Below, one piece after another: positions 27,071 through 34,977 of a stretch of DNA of 64,000 nt (position 1 is its first letter; each line of letters opens with the position of its first letter). The DNA lies in NCBI RefSeq assembly GCF_000519305.1, contig NZ_JAFG01000005.1:500018-564017 (forward strand), written 5' to 3'. Below the pieces are notes generated by a model. The model did not search any database, was not told the origin of the DNA, and saw only the letters and a program-made list of their open reading frames with translations. The translations under genes were made by a program, and so were the position numbers. The stretch is from Mesorhizobium ciceri WSM4083. Lineage in GTDB: Bacteria > Pseudomonadota > Alphaproteobacteria > Rhizobiales > Rhizobiaceae.

Positions 27071-27928
27071 TCAGAACCGATATCCGACGAGAAGCATCCC
27101 TGAAGGCTGGATCTTTTCGAGGACAACAGGGCTGTCGGCAGCGTCACCCAAGAGAACACCGACCCCCGCTTCGCCGCGCACCATCCAGCTCTCGTCGAGC
27201 ATATATGTGGCGGAAATCGAAAAATCGGCGCGCTTCAAACCGGCGCCTGCATCATAGCGCGCCAGCCCCGAGCGAGCCGATTGCTCGGGCGTGACACCAA
27301 AATAGGCCTGCATGTATTTTTCGTCGGCGAAGACGGCGGACGCGCTGGCGCCGATCATCAACGATTGAGACAGAGGCCGGGTCACCTCGATCCCCACCCT
27401 GCCCTCCAGGCCATCGCTGCCGCCGACGGTCTTGTCCAGTTGCGCGAATATTTCGGCCGGACCGAACTTCGCCGCTGCCTTCACACCGACCGTCGCGCCC
27501 ATGTCAACGTCCCCCAAGCCGCGCAGATGGTCGGAGTCGTCTTCCTTGCGGCCCATCTCATAGCCAAGCCGAGCGCTGAACGCGAACGGTCCTTGTTCAT
27601 AGACGGCGATGTCGGCACCTGTCGGGTCGATCGTCACCGTGTCGAGGAAGGTCGCCGTGACGAAAGGCACCGGCATGATCTTGAACTCATTGCTGCCTTC
27701 GTATTTGGGGACGATGATGGCGCCGCCGCCGAGCACGACATGCCAGTCGGCCAGCTTCTGTTCGAAACGCCCGAAACGGGAAGGCTCGGGCGGCAGGGTA
27801 AAATCATCGGAATTCACCGCTATGGCGTCTGCCGCCAGCGCGCCCTCCGAATGCGTCGAAAGCAGGATTGCCATGGCCGCGAGAGATGCCCGGCCGGCAA
27901 ATAGTCCAGAGTCAATTTTAGCGAACAT
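27071..27928 (-). CDS. MipA/OmpV-family outer membrane protein
   Basis: 285 residues from the ATG near 27928 (MFAKIDSGLFAGRA). The signal peptide is followed by an Ala-rich cleavage site (EGALAADA). The barrel begins WHVVLGGGAIIVPKYEGSNE, the MipA signature, contains many alternating beta-strands and ends MLLVGYRF with the C-terminal Phe of outer-membrane barrels. MipA proteins scaffold murein enzymes or act as porin-like proteins and are often controlled by adjacent two-component systems. Here the gene leads an operon with exactly such a pair. Confidence 0.88.
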   Translation of the reverse strand: MFAKIDSGLFAGRASLAAMAILLSTHSEGALAADAIAVNSDDFTLPPEPSRFGRFEQKLADWHVVLGGGAIIVPKYEGSNEFKIMPVPFVTATFLDTVTIDPTGADIAVYEQGPFAFSARLGYEMGRKEDDSDHLRGLGDVDMGATVGVKAAAKFGPAEIFAQLDKTVGGSDGLEGRVGIEVTRPLSQSLMIGASASAVFADEKYMQAYFGVTPEQSARSGLARYDAGAGLKRADFSISATYMLDESWMVRGEAGVGVLLGDAADSPVVLEKIQPSGMLLVGYRF

Positions 27929-28099
27929 GCGCGCTCCAGTATAGCGAGGCAACGAGCCTCCGATGGTGCCAACATGTCAGGTGAAAATGGCCGCATGCGT
28001 TAAGTGATGTTAAGTTTTGTTGCGCAATCGTGGTTTCATCTTGCCGTATGAGAAAGCCATAGCCACGATCTGCCGTGGGGCGTCTCGCGATCGGGGAAC

Positions 28100-28131
28100 A
28101 GAACTGTTTCAATCTCGGCCAGAACAGTTCT
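28100..28131. promoter_or_regulatory. Inverted repeats upstream of radC
   Basis: AGAACTGTT at 28100-28108 is the complement of the AACAGTTCT contained in AGAACAGTTCT at 28121-28131. The right copy is itself an 11-base palindrome. The pair ends 32 bases before the radC ATG. It does not fit the alphaproteobacterial LexA spacing (GAAC-N7-GAAC or GTTC-N7-GTTC). It could be an operator or an RNA hairpin in the radC leader. Confidence 0.4.
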
Positions 28132-28162
28132 AATGTCTGCGCTGGAGCAATGTGGGCGGTGT

Positions 28163-28924
28163 ATGGGAAACACAAACGACGACGACGAGCGGAGTTTCTT
28201 CTCCGAAGCGCCGATGCGGCCTGCGGCGAAAGCCAAGGCGACGCTCGACGAAAAGCCGCATTACCTCGGACACCGCGACCGACTGCGCGAGCGTTTTGCC
28301 CTGGCGGGTCCGGACGCCCTGCCCGATTATGAGCTTCTGGAACTTCTGCTCTTTCGCCTGATCCCTCGTGCCGACACCAAACCGGCGGCCAAGGCGCTGC
28401 TGGCACGCTTCGGCACACTGGCCGAAGTGCTTGGCGCCCCGGTGGGCCTGCTGCAGGAGGTCAAGGGCGTTGGCCCTGCGGTGGCACTCGACCTCAAGAT
28501 CGTCGCGGCAACCGCGCAGCGCATGGCGCGCGGAGAGGTGCAGGGTCGCGAAGTCCTCTCGTCCTGGACACAGCTTCTTGCCTATTGCCGGTCGGTCATG
28601 GCCTTCGAGGCGCGCGAGCAGTTCCGCATCCTGTTCCTCGACAAGAAGAACGCGCTGATCGCCGACGAGGTTCAGCAGACAGGCACCGTCGACCATACGC
28701 CCGTCTACCCGCGCGAGGTGGTCAGGCGCGCCCTCGAACTCTCGGCCACCGCCATCATCCTGGTCCACAATCACCCGTCAGGCGACCCCACACCCTCACG
28801 AGCCGATATCGAAATGACAAAGGAGATCATCGAGGCGGGCAAGCGGCTGGGCATCGCGGTGCACGACCATATCATCATCGGGCGCAAGGGATACGCCAGC
28901 ATGAAGGGCCTGTTGCTGATCTGA
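28163..28924 (+). CDS. radC: RadC/JAB domain protein
   Basis: 253 residues from the ATG at 28163 ([13 protein letters not shown]); earlier in-frame codons are possible but poorly supported. The N-terminal helix-hairpin-helix-like region includes [20 protein letters not shown] and [16 protein letters not shown]. The C-terminal JAB1/MPN-like metal-binding domain has [19 protein letters not shown] and [14 protein letters not shown], the HxH...D motif for zinc. Despite the name, a direct role in DNA repair is doubtful for the family, and its biochemical activity is unknown. Confidence 0.92.
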   Translation: MGNTNDDDERSFFSEAPMRPAAKAKATLDEKPHYLGHRDRLRERFALAGPDALPDYELLELLLFRLIPRADTKPAAKALLARFGTLAEVLGAPVGLLQEVKGVGPAVALDLKIVAATAQRMARGEVQGREVLSSWTQLLAYCRSVMAFEAREQFRILFLDKKNALIADEVQQTGTVDHTPVYPREVVRRALELSATAIILVHNHPSGDPTPSRADIEMTKEIIEAGKRLGIAVHDHIIIGRKGYASMKGLLLI

Positions 28925-29015
28925 CGGGCCGGGGGCATGCCACCACCGTCCGATCAAGCCTAGGCGATCGAATGAGGTGCAGGAAATTCGCTTGCACAAT
29001 CTTTTACCAAAAAAT

Positions 29016-29030
29016 TTGAAAATTGTTCAA
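29016..29030. promoter_or_regulatory. AT-rich inverted repeat upstream of the kinase-regulator fusion
   Basis: TTGAA-AATTG-TTCAA is a 5-bp inverted repeat with a 5-base centre, lying 149 bases upstream of the fusion gene in an AT-rich 254-base intergenic region. It shares the TTGAA/TTCAA half-sites of the closer operator candidate at 29151, so it may be a second, lower-affinity site, or chance. Confidence 0.3.
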
Positions 29031-29150
29031 TGTTGGAAAGAGGGCCCAAGGTCCGCTCTATCTCTGGATTAAACTTCCAATCGAGAAGAATGCTCTCTTG
29101 ATTTTTAGAAGACAATTCCGTTGAGGCATCGCATTTTCGCTGCTACCGTT

Positions 29151-29164
29151 TTGAAACGCTTCAA
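29151..29164. promoter_or_regulatory. LacI-type operator candidate
   Basis: TTGAAACGCTTCAA has the central CG and the near-perfect dyad (12 of 14 positions) expected for a LacI-family site. It ends 14 bases before the TTG start of a gene whose product carries a LacI-type helix-turn-helix. The placement suggests autorepression. Confidence 0.65.
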
Positions 29165-29178
29165 TTGGAACTCCGCCA

Positions 29179-30360
29179 TTGCAACGCAAGCGCCCGACCA
29201 TAGCGGATGTCGCACGAACCGCCGGTGTTTCCATCGGCACGGTGTCGAACTTCATCAATGGAACGGCAAGCCTGAAGGAAGGCACGCGCGACCGCATCGA
29301 GAAGGCGGTTGCCGCGCTGATGTACCGGCCGAGCTCCTTTGCGCGCTCACTGCCGGGCCGCGCGCCACGCAGGCCAAAGAATCTCGAGCATCTGCCAAGA
29401 CTTCTGGTCGCCGGTAGGGTGAGTGTCGACTTCCTGTGCCGCGTCGACGTGCTGCCGCATCGCGACGACCGGATCACCGCCAGCCACATCGACAAGGCGC
29501 TGGGTGGCCCCGCGGCCAATCTCGCGGTTGCCGCCGCCGGCATCGGAGCTCCCTACGCGCTGGACGTTGAGCTGGCGACAGCGGTTGGCGAGGATCCAGA
29601 GAGCGATTGGGCGCTCGGCGCGCTTTCGAAACTGGGTGTCCACGCCTTGCCGATCCGCAACACGCCCAACAACCGCCTCTCCCAGGCGATCGTGATCATC
29701 GAGCGCAATGGCAGCCGGACGATCATCAGCGAACCGTTCGAGCTTGGCGAAGTCGACCTGACAGCCAATCTGGATATCCAGCCCGAGCGACGTCCGGCCT
29801 GCCTTCATATCGAAGGCTTTCACTACGAGACGATGACGGCCTCCATTGCGCGCTTTCATCAGGCGGGCTGGAAGGTGAGCCTGCATTCGGCCGGTCTTCC
29901 CAAAAGCGCACGCACGCCGGAAACCTTCACGCAGATGGTCAAACAGATCGATCTGACCTTCATCAACGATGTGATGATACGGGAGATCTTCGACTTTCGC
30001 AGCCGCATGGCGACGACGATCGAAGAGGTGCGGCTGATGCTGTCACGCATCAAACAACGGGGAACGGTCGTGCTCACCCTCGGCGAGTTCGGCGCCGTCG
30101 TTTTTCCGGCGAATGGCGGCCCGCAGATCGAGGTGCCGGCACTGCCGGTCAATCGCGTCGACGCGACGGGCGCCGGCGACAGCTTTGCCGGCATCTTCCT
30201 TGCCCTTTGGCTGCATGGCGCGTCGCTTGACGACGCCGCGCGCTATGCGGCGATCGGGGCGAGCCTGACGACAACGGTCGAAGGCGCGCAGGGTTACATC
30301 GCGGACTTTGCCACGCTGCAGGCTGCGGCCCTGGCGAACAACGCCGTGATGGCCAGTTAA
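29179..30360 (+). CDS. LacI-type DNA-binding domain fused to a PfkB-family carbohydrate kinase
   Basis: 393 residues from a TTG at 29179, with TTGGAA upstream. Residues 7-58 are a complete LacI headpiece: TIADVARTAGVSIGTVSNFI gives the two helices of the HTH, and a hinge helix follows (KAVAALMYRPSSFARSL). After a basic linker (PGRAPRRPKNLEHLPRL), residues 75-380 form a ribokinase-like domain, with GGPAANLAVAAAGIGAP near residue 110 (PfkB signature 1) and DATGAGDSFAGIFLALW near residue 328, whose GAGD Asp334 is the predicted catalytic base. The periplasmic-binding-protein-like effector domain of normal LacI regulators is absent and replaced by the kinase. As first gene of an ABC-transport operon, it could both repress the operon and phosphorylate the imported substrate. 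Confidence 0.9.
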   Translation: MQRKRPTIADVARTAGVSIGTVSNFINGTASLKEGTRDRIEKAVAALMYRPSSFARSLPGRAPRRPKNLEHLPRLLVAGRVSVDFLCRVDVLPHRDDRITASHIDKALGGPAANLAVAAAGIGAPYALDVELATAVGEDPESDWALGALSKLGVHALPIRNTPNNRLSQAIVIIERNGSRTIISEPFELGEVDLTANLDIQPERRPACLHIEGFHYETMTASIARFHQAGWKVSLHSAGLPKSARTPETFTQMVKQIDLTFINDVMIREIFDFRSRMATTIEEVRLMLSRIKQRGTVVLTLGEFGAVVFPANGGPQIEVPALPVNRVDATGAGDSFAGIFLALWLHGASLDDAARYAAIGASLTTTVEGAQGYIADFATLQAAALANNAVMAS

Positions 30361-30431
30361 ACAATGGCTTATCGACGTTTCGACCTGGCGCGGAACACCG
30401 CATCAACCGACGAAATCAGGAGAGTATGACC

Positions 30432-31208
30432 ATGGCGAAAACAAAAGTCCTTCTTGTCGGCGAAAGCTGGGTGAGTTCGGCCACCCACTACAAGGGGTTC
30501 GACCAGTTCGGCAGCGTCACCTTTCACCTGGGCGCAACACCCCTGGTGGACGCCTTGAAGGACAGCGAATTCGATCTTGACTACATGCCCGCTCACGAGG
30601 CTGTCGAGAAGCTGCCTTTCACCATGGAAGGGCTGTCGCAATACAGGACGATCATCCTGTCCGACATTGGCGCGAATTCGCTCCTGCTCCACCCCGATGT
30701 CTGGCTGCACGGCAAAACGGTTCCCAACCGGCTCAAGCTCTTGCGCGACTGGACGCTGGCCGGCGGCGGCCTGATCATGATCGGCGGCTATTTCAGCTTC
30801 CAGGGCATTGACGGCAAGGCGCGCTGGCATCGCACGGCGGTCGAGGAGGCGCTGCCGGTGACCTGCCTTCCCAATGATGACCGGCTCGAAATTCCGGAAG
30901 GCTTTCGTCCTGAGATCACTGGTTCCAGGGATCATCCGATTTTTGCCGGCATCGAGGGCGAATGGCCGCTGCTGCTCGGTGCCAACGAGGTCATCGCCCG
31001 TGATCGCGACGATGTCGAGGTCCTGGCGCGGCTGCCGCAGGACCAGGGCGGTCATCCCCTGCTGGTCACCGGGCGCCATGGCGAAGGGCGTACGCTGGTC
31101 TGGACGTCGGACATCGGCCCTCACTGGCTGCCGAACAGTTTTGTCGAATGGCCTGGCTACGCGCGGCTTTGGACCAACGTGCTGCGCTGGGTCAGCAACG
31201 CCGCCTAG
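30432..31208 (+). CDS. Glutamine amidotransferase-like (PF07090-type) protein lacking a nucleophile Cys
   Basis: 258 residues from the ATG at 30432 (AGGAG 9 bases upstream; an ATG at 30426 is also in frame). The fold is the class I glutamine-amidotransferase-like type: KVLLVGESWVSS at the N terminus, then YRTIILSDIGANSLLLHP, and GGGLIMIGGYFSFQG where amidotransferases have the nucleophile elbow. Here that position carries Tyr/Phe, and the protein's only cysteine lies elsewhere (LPVTCLP), so amidotransferase chemistry is unlikely. C-terminal GRHGEGRTLVWTSDIGPHW is typical of the family. It sits between the kinase fusion and the transporter genes, so a role in catabolism or sensing of the transported compound is inferred. 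Confidence 0.75.
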   Translation: MAKTKVLLVGESWVSSATHYKGFDQFGSVTFHLGATPLVDALKDSEFDLDYMPAHEAVEKLPFTMEGLSQYRTIILSDIGANSLLLHPDVWLHGKTVPNRLKLLRDWTLAGGGLIMIGGYFSFQGIDGKARWHRTAVEEALPVTCLPNDDRLEIPEGFRPEITGSRDHPIFAGIEGEWPLLLGANEVIARDRDDVEVLARLPQDQGGHPLLVTGRHGEGRTLVWTSDIGPHWLPNSFVEWPGYARLWTNVLRWVSNAA

Positions 31209-31236
31209 CCGATCCGCACTCGTCGGGGAACCCGTC

Positions 31237-32007
31237 ATGACAGAGCCCTTTCTTGTCGCCAGAAACATCGCCAAGCGCTTCGGCGCGCTGACCGCGCTGG
31301 CAAATGTCGATCTGGAGATCCGCTCCGGCGAGGTGCTGGCGCTTCTCGGCGACAATGGCGCCGGCAAATCGACCTTCATCAAGATCCTGGCAGGTGCTCA
31401 TCCGCCCAGTGATGGGGAGCTTGTCATCGAGGGCAATCCGGTCGCCTTTCACTCGCCCAAGGATGCCGCGGCATCGGGGATCGCGACGATCTTTCAGGAA
31501 CTGGCGCTTTCGGAGAACCTGTCGATCGCCGAAAACGTCTTTCTCGGCCGCGAATTGAAACGCTCCATTTTGGGCATTCCGTTCCTGAAGCGCAAAGAAA
31601 TGCGCCAGCGCGTCGACGGCCTGCTGAAGGAGCTCGATGCTCATATTTCCGATCCAGAAGCGCCTGTAGGCAGCCTGTCGGGCGGCCAACGCCAGGCCGT
31701 CGCAATCTGCCGGGCGCTTAATCTGAATGCCAGGCTGGTCATCATGGATGAGCCGACCGCGGCCCTTGCCGTTGCCGAAACGCGCAAGGTCCTGGCGCTG
31801 ACACGGCGACTTGCCGCGCGCGGCTGTGCCGTTGTGCTCATCAGCCACAACATTTCCGAAGTCTTCGAGGTTGCCGACCGCATCGTGGTGTTCCGACGCG
31901 GCCGCAAGGTCGCCGAACGGCTGGCGGCCGAGACCCATCACGAGGAAGTCGTTTCGCTGATAACAGGCGCTCATCCCGACGTGCGGGCGCTTGAAAAAAC
32001 AAACTGA
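31237..32007 (+). CDS. Sugar-type ABC transporter ATPase (single-domain, FrcA-like)
   Basis: 256 residues. Walker A is GDNGAGKST (about residues 36-44), the Q-loop is IFQELALSEN, the ABC signature is LSGGQRQAV, Walker B is LVIMDEPTAAL and the H-loop is LISHNI. It has one nucleotide-binding domain, as in FrcA-type systems, rather than the two of RbsA. Two copies would energise the two permease subunits encoded downstream. It starts 28 bases after the amidotransferase-like gene. Confidence 0.92.
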   Translation: MTEPFLVARNIAKRFGALTALANVDLEIRSGEVLALLGDNGAGKSTFIKILAGAHPPSDGELVIEGNPVAFHSPKDAAASGIATIFQELALSENLSIAENVFLGRELKRSILGIPFLKRKEMRQRVDGLLKELDAHISDPEAPVGSLSGGQRQAVAICRALNLNARLVIMDEPTAALAVAETRKVLALTRRLAARGCAVVLISHNISEVFEVADRIVVFRRGRKVAERLAAETHHEEVVSLITGAHPDVRALEKTN

Positions 32008-32040
32008 AACGCACGTCATTTCCAGAGAGGTTCAAACACA

Positions 32041-33027
32041 ATGCTTTCACAGTTCAAGAAAGTGCTCGCCGCTTCCGCACTGTCACTCGCCATTGCAACC
32101 GCGGCGCATGCCGCGGACAAACACAAGGTCGCCTTCGTCCCGCAATTGATCGGCATCCCTTACTTCAACGCCATGGAAGCCGGCGGCAATCGCGCCGCCA
32201 AGGATCTCGGCGTCGATTTCATCTACTCCGGCCCCGTCGACACCAATCCGGTCGACCAGTTGCAGATCGTCCAGAACCTGATCGATCAGGGCGTCGAGGC
32301 GATCTCGGTCAGCGTCCTCGATGCCTCCAGCATCGCACCCGTGGTCGAGAGCGCCAAGGCGAAAGGCATCAAGCTGTTCACCAGTGACAGCGACGCGCCC
32401 GACAGCGGCCGCGCTGTCTATGTGGCGCAGGCGACCGACGAAGGCCTCGGCACAACCATTGTCGACGAACTCGTCAAGCGCGTCGGCGAGGACGCAACCA
32501 TCGGCATCGTCTCCGGCGAGGCAACGGCGTCCAATCTCAACGCCTGGATCGGCTTCATGCAGAAGCAAGCCACCGCCAAATATCCGAAGCTGAAGTTGCT
32601 CGCGCCGCAATTCGCCGGCGGCACCGCCGAACGCGCCGCGCAAATATCAGGCGATCTGATGGCGGCCAACCCGGACATCAAGGCCATCATCGCCGTCGCC
32701 TCCTCGACATGCCCGGGCGTAGCCCAGGCCATCGAAACCGCCGGCAAGATCGGCTCGGTCATCGGTGCCGGCTATTGCAGCCCGAACACGGCACGGTCCT
32801 ACCTGAAGAGCGGCGCCTTCGGCTTCACCGTTCTCTGGGATCCCGAGCAACTCGGCTATCTCACGGTCTGGGCCGGCAAACAGCTGATCGACGGCAAGAG
32901 CTTCGAAGCGGAAAACAAGGTCGCCGGCCTGGAAAAGCCCGTCACCTATGATGCCGCCAAGGGCATTTTGCTGCTCGGGCCGCCGGCTGTCTTCACCAAG
33001 GACAATGTCGACAAGTTCAACTTCTGA
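32041..33027 (+). CDS. Periplasmic substrate-binding protein (CUT2/RbsB-LsrB-like)
   Basis: 328 residues with a signal peptide (MLSQFKKVLAASALSLAIAT, then Ala-His-Ala cleavage near residue 24). The mature part is a type I periplasmic-binding fold: KVAFVPQLIGIPYFNAMEAG, then DFIYSGPVDTNPVDQLQ, SVSVLDASSIAPVVESAK and FTSDSDAPDSGR. The Phe-Val-Pro-x-x-x-Gly-Ile-Pro-Tyr-Phe opening is like LsrB/RhaS-type binders of deoxysugars or AI-2-like ligands rather than RbsB, so the ligand is probably not ribose. It is probably the most abundantly expressed protein of the operon. Confidence 0.9.
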   Translation: MLSQFKKVLAASALSLAIATAAHAADKHKVAFVPQLIGIPYFNAMEAGGNRAAKDLGVDFIYSGPVDTNPVDQLQIVQNLIDQGVEAISVSVLDASSIAPVVESAKAKGIKLFTSDSDAPDSGRAVYVAQATDEGLGTTIVDELVKRVGEDATIGIVSGEATASNLNAWIGFMQKQATAKYPKLKLLAPQFAGGTAERAAQISGDLMAANPDIKAIIAVASSTCPGVAQAIETAGKIGSVIGAGYCSPNTARSYLKSGAFGFTVLWDPEQLGYLTVWAGKQLIDGKSFEAENKVAGLEKPVTYDAAKGILLLGPPAVFTKDNVDKFNF

Positions 33028-33034
33028 GCCCGAC

Positions 33035-34021
33035 ATGAACGTGGTGCGGCAGTTGGGAAACGGTGTCTTCTCCATGAACGGGCGGGAGTGGTCTCTGCTT
33101 GTCGCCTGTTTGGTGGCGATCGTCATCTTTTCTGTCGCATCGCCGCACTACGCGACATCAGGCAATGCAGCCACGGTCCTGCGCAACAGTGTCGAACTGC
33201 TGCTGATCGGCCTTGGCATGACCCTGCTGCTCGCCATGGGCGGCATCGATGTATCGATCGGCATCGTCATGGGTCTGGCGGCCATCGCCATCGGGCGTGT
33301 GCTCGGCGCCGGCGGCAATCCGCTGCTGGCGCTCATTGCAGGCCCTTTGGTCGGTGCGCTGCTGGGATGTGTGACCGCCACCGTCGTTGTCATCGGCCGC
33401 GTTCCGGCAATCGTCGGTACGCTCGGCTTGCTCGGTGTCTACCGCACCGCCGTCTTCGTACTTCTCGGAGGGCAATGGCTTTCCGGCCTGCCCTCGAGCC
33501 TTACAGAAGTTCTTGCAACCAGCGTGCTCGGCGTCCCCGTCCCTGCCCTGGCGATCACCATTGCCTATCTGGCCGTCTGGCTGGCGCTGCGGCGAACTCC
33601 TTATGGGCTGCATCTGCTGGCGATCGGCAATTCGGAGGAAAAAGCGCGGCTTTCGGGCATCCCAGTGATCAAGATCCGCTTCATGACCTTCGTCGTCAGC
33701 GGCGTGCTGACCGGCATTGCCGCCATGTTCTACGTCGCCACCTACCGCAACGTGGAAATGACGATCGGCAGCACGCTGGCGCTCGACGCCATTGCCGCAG
33801 TCATTCTTGGCGGCACCAGCATATTGGGCGGCAGATGCAGCCTTATCGGCACCGTGCTCGGCGTGCTGCTTCTGAGAATCCTGCAGAACGGTCTACTGCT
33901 GATCGGTGTCCCTTCCCTTTGGCAGCCTGTCGTTACCGGGGTTCTCATCATCGGCGTGCTTGGCTTCGAAGCTGTTTGCAACCGATTGCCGCTCGGCAGA
34001 TTTCAACGAGCCCGCGCATGA
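33035..34021 (+). CDS. CUT2 ABC transporter permease (first)
   Basis: 328 residues with about nine hydrophobic helices. RbsC/LsrC-family marks are ELLLIGLGMTLLLAMGGIDV, the GGIDVSIG segment that follows the second helix, and a C-terminal LGGTSILGGRCSLIGTVLG loop that contacts the ATPase. It starts 7 bases after the binding-protein stop and its own stop overlaps the next ATG by 4 bases. Confidence 0.9.
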   Translation: MNVVRQLGNGVFSMNGREWSLLVACLVAIVIFSVASPHYATSGNAATVLRNSVELLLIGLGMTLLLAMGGIDVSIGIVMGLAAIAIGRVLGAGGNPLLALIAGPLVGALLGCVTATVVVIGRVPAIVGTLGLLGVYRTAVFVLLGGQWLSGLPSSLTEVLATSVLGVPVPALAITIAYLAVWLALRRTPYGLHLLAIGNSEEKARLSGIPVIKIRFMTFVVSGVLTGIAAMFYVATYRNVEMTIGSTLALDAIAAVILGGTSILGGRCSLIGTVLGVLLLRILQNGLLLIGVPSLWQPVVTGVLIIGVLGFEAVCNRLPLGRFQRARA

Positions 34022-34977
34022 AAACGCTCCGCAACCTGCAGGGCCCTGCCCTTACCCTGGCTTTGCTCTGCGCGCTTTGGCTGATCGTGATTGTCGGCCT
34101 GCTGGCGCTCAAGCCTTCTGTCTTCAATCTCGGCACCGTCACCACCATCCTTCAGTTCTCGACGATCCTGGCCCTGGTCGGCCTTGGACAAGGGTTGGTC
34201 ATCGTGGCCGGCGGCGCCGGTATCGACCTCTCGGTCGGCGGTGCTGTCTCGCTGTCCGCCATCGTCGCGATGCTTTGCCTCAAGCTGGGATTGCCGCCGG
34301 TGCTGCTGCCCGCCGTCTGCATCCTGGCCGGCGCGATGCTCGGTGCCTTGAACGGATGGCTGGTGAACGGGCTCGCCCTTCTCCCCTTCATCGCAACGCT
34401 CGGCACCTTCTTCGTCTATTCCGGCGCGGCACTTGCCGTCACCGGCGGTGCCGCCCAGGCGGGCGTGCCTCCATGGCTGCTCCTGTGGGGGCGCGGCGTC
34501 GTCATGGGCATTCCCCTGCCCTTTCTCACGCTTGCCATCCCATGCTTTGCGCTTGCCGGCCTAGTGCTCATGTCAACGGCCTGGGGGCGCTGGATCTACG
34601 CCATGGGCTTCAACGAACGCTCGGCCAGACTGGTCGGCATTCCGGTCGATCGCGTTCGCTTCATCCTCTACGCCCTGAGTGGTGCGCTCGCCGGCGCCGC
34701 CGGTCTTGTCTCGATCGCCTGGCTCGGCAGCGGCAGGCCCAATATCGGCCAGAACCTCGAACTCGAATCGCTGACTGCCGCCATGCTTGGAGGCATTGCC
34801 ATCACCGGCGGGCGTGGCGGCGTTGGTGGCGTGTTCGCGGCCGTCCTGCTGCTGGTCACGCTGAAGACCGGCCTTCTGCAATTGAACATCAACACGGTTT
34901 GGCAGGTGGGGATTGTCGGCGCCCTTCTGGTTTTCGTCCTTCTCGCCGACCGACTTTCCCAACGTTGGAGATCATGA
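34018..34977 (+). CDS. CUT2 ABC transporter permease (second)
   Basis: 319 residues, the same fold as its neighbour but clearly diverged (VIVAGGAGIDLSVGGAVSLS, then MLGGIAITGGRGGVGG near the C terminus). The two subunits probably form a heterodimer, as in LsrCD, which differs from the single-permease ribose system. Four-base overlaps with the genes on either side indicate translational coupling through to the M20 hydrolase. Confidence 0.9.
   Translation: MKTLRNLQGPALTLALLCALWLIVIVGLLALKPSVFNLGTVTTILQFSTILALVGLGQGLVIVAGGAGIDLSVGGAVSLSAIVAMLCLKLGLPPVLLPAVCILAGAMLGALNGWLVNGLALLPFIATLGTFFVYSGAALAVTGGAAQAGVPPWLLLWGRGVVMGIPLPFLTLAIPCFALAGLVLMSTAWGRWIYAMGFNERSARLVGIPVDRVRFILYALSGALAGAAGLVSIAWLGSGRPNIGQNLELESLTAAMLGGIAITGGRGGVGGVFAAVLLLVTLKTGLLQLNINTVWQVGIVGALLVFVLLADRLSQRWRS

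Noticed and set aside
28081..28160. LexA/SOS box upstream of radC
   Set aside because: Half-sites GAAC/GTTC are present, but not in the direct-repeat N7 spacing of alphaproteobacterial LexA boxes.
32041..34977. Calling the transporter an AI-2 (Lsr) system
   Set aside because: The binding protein opening is LsrB-like, but no lsrK, lsrF or lsrG gene accompanies it and the ATPase has one domain instead of two.
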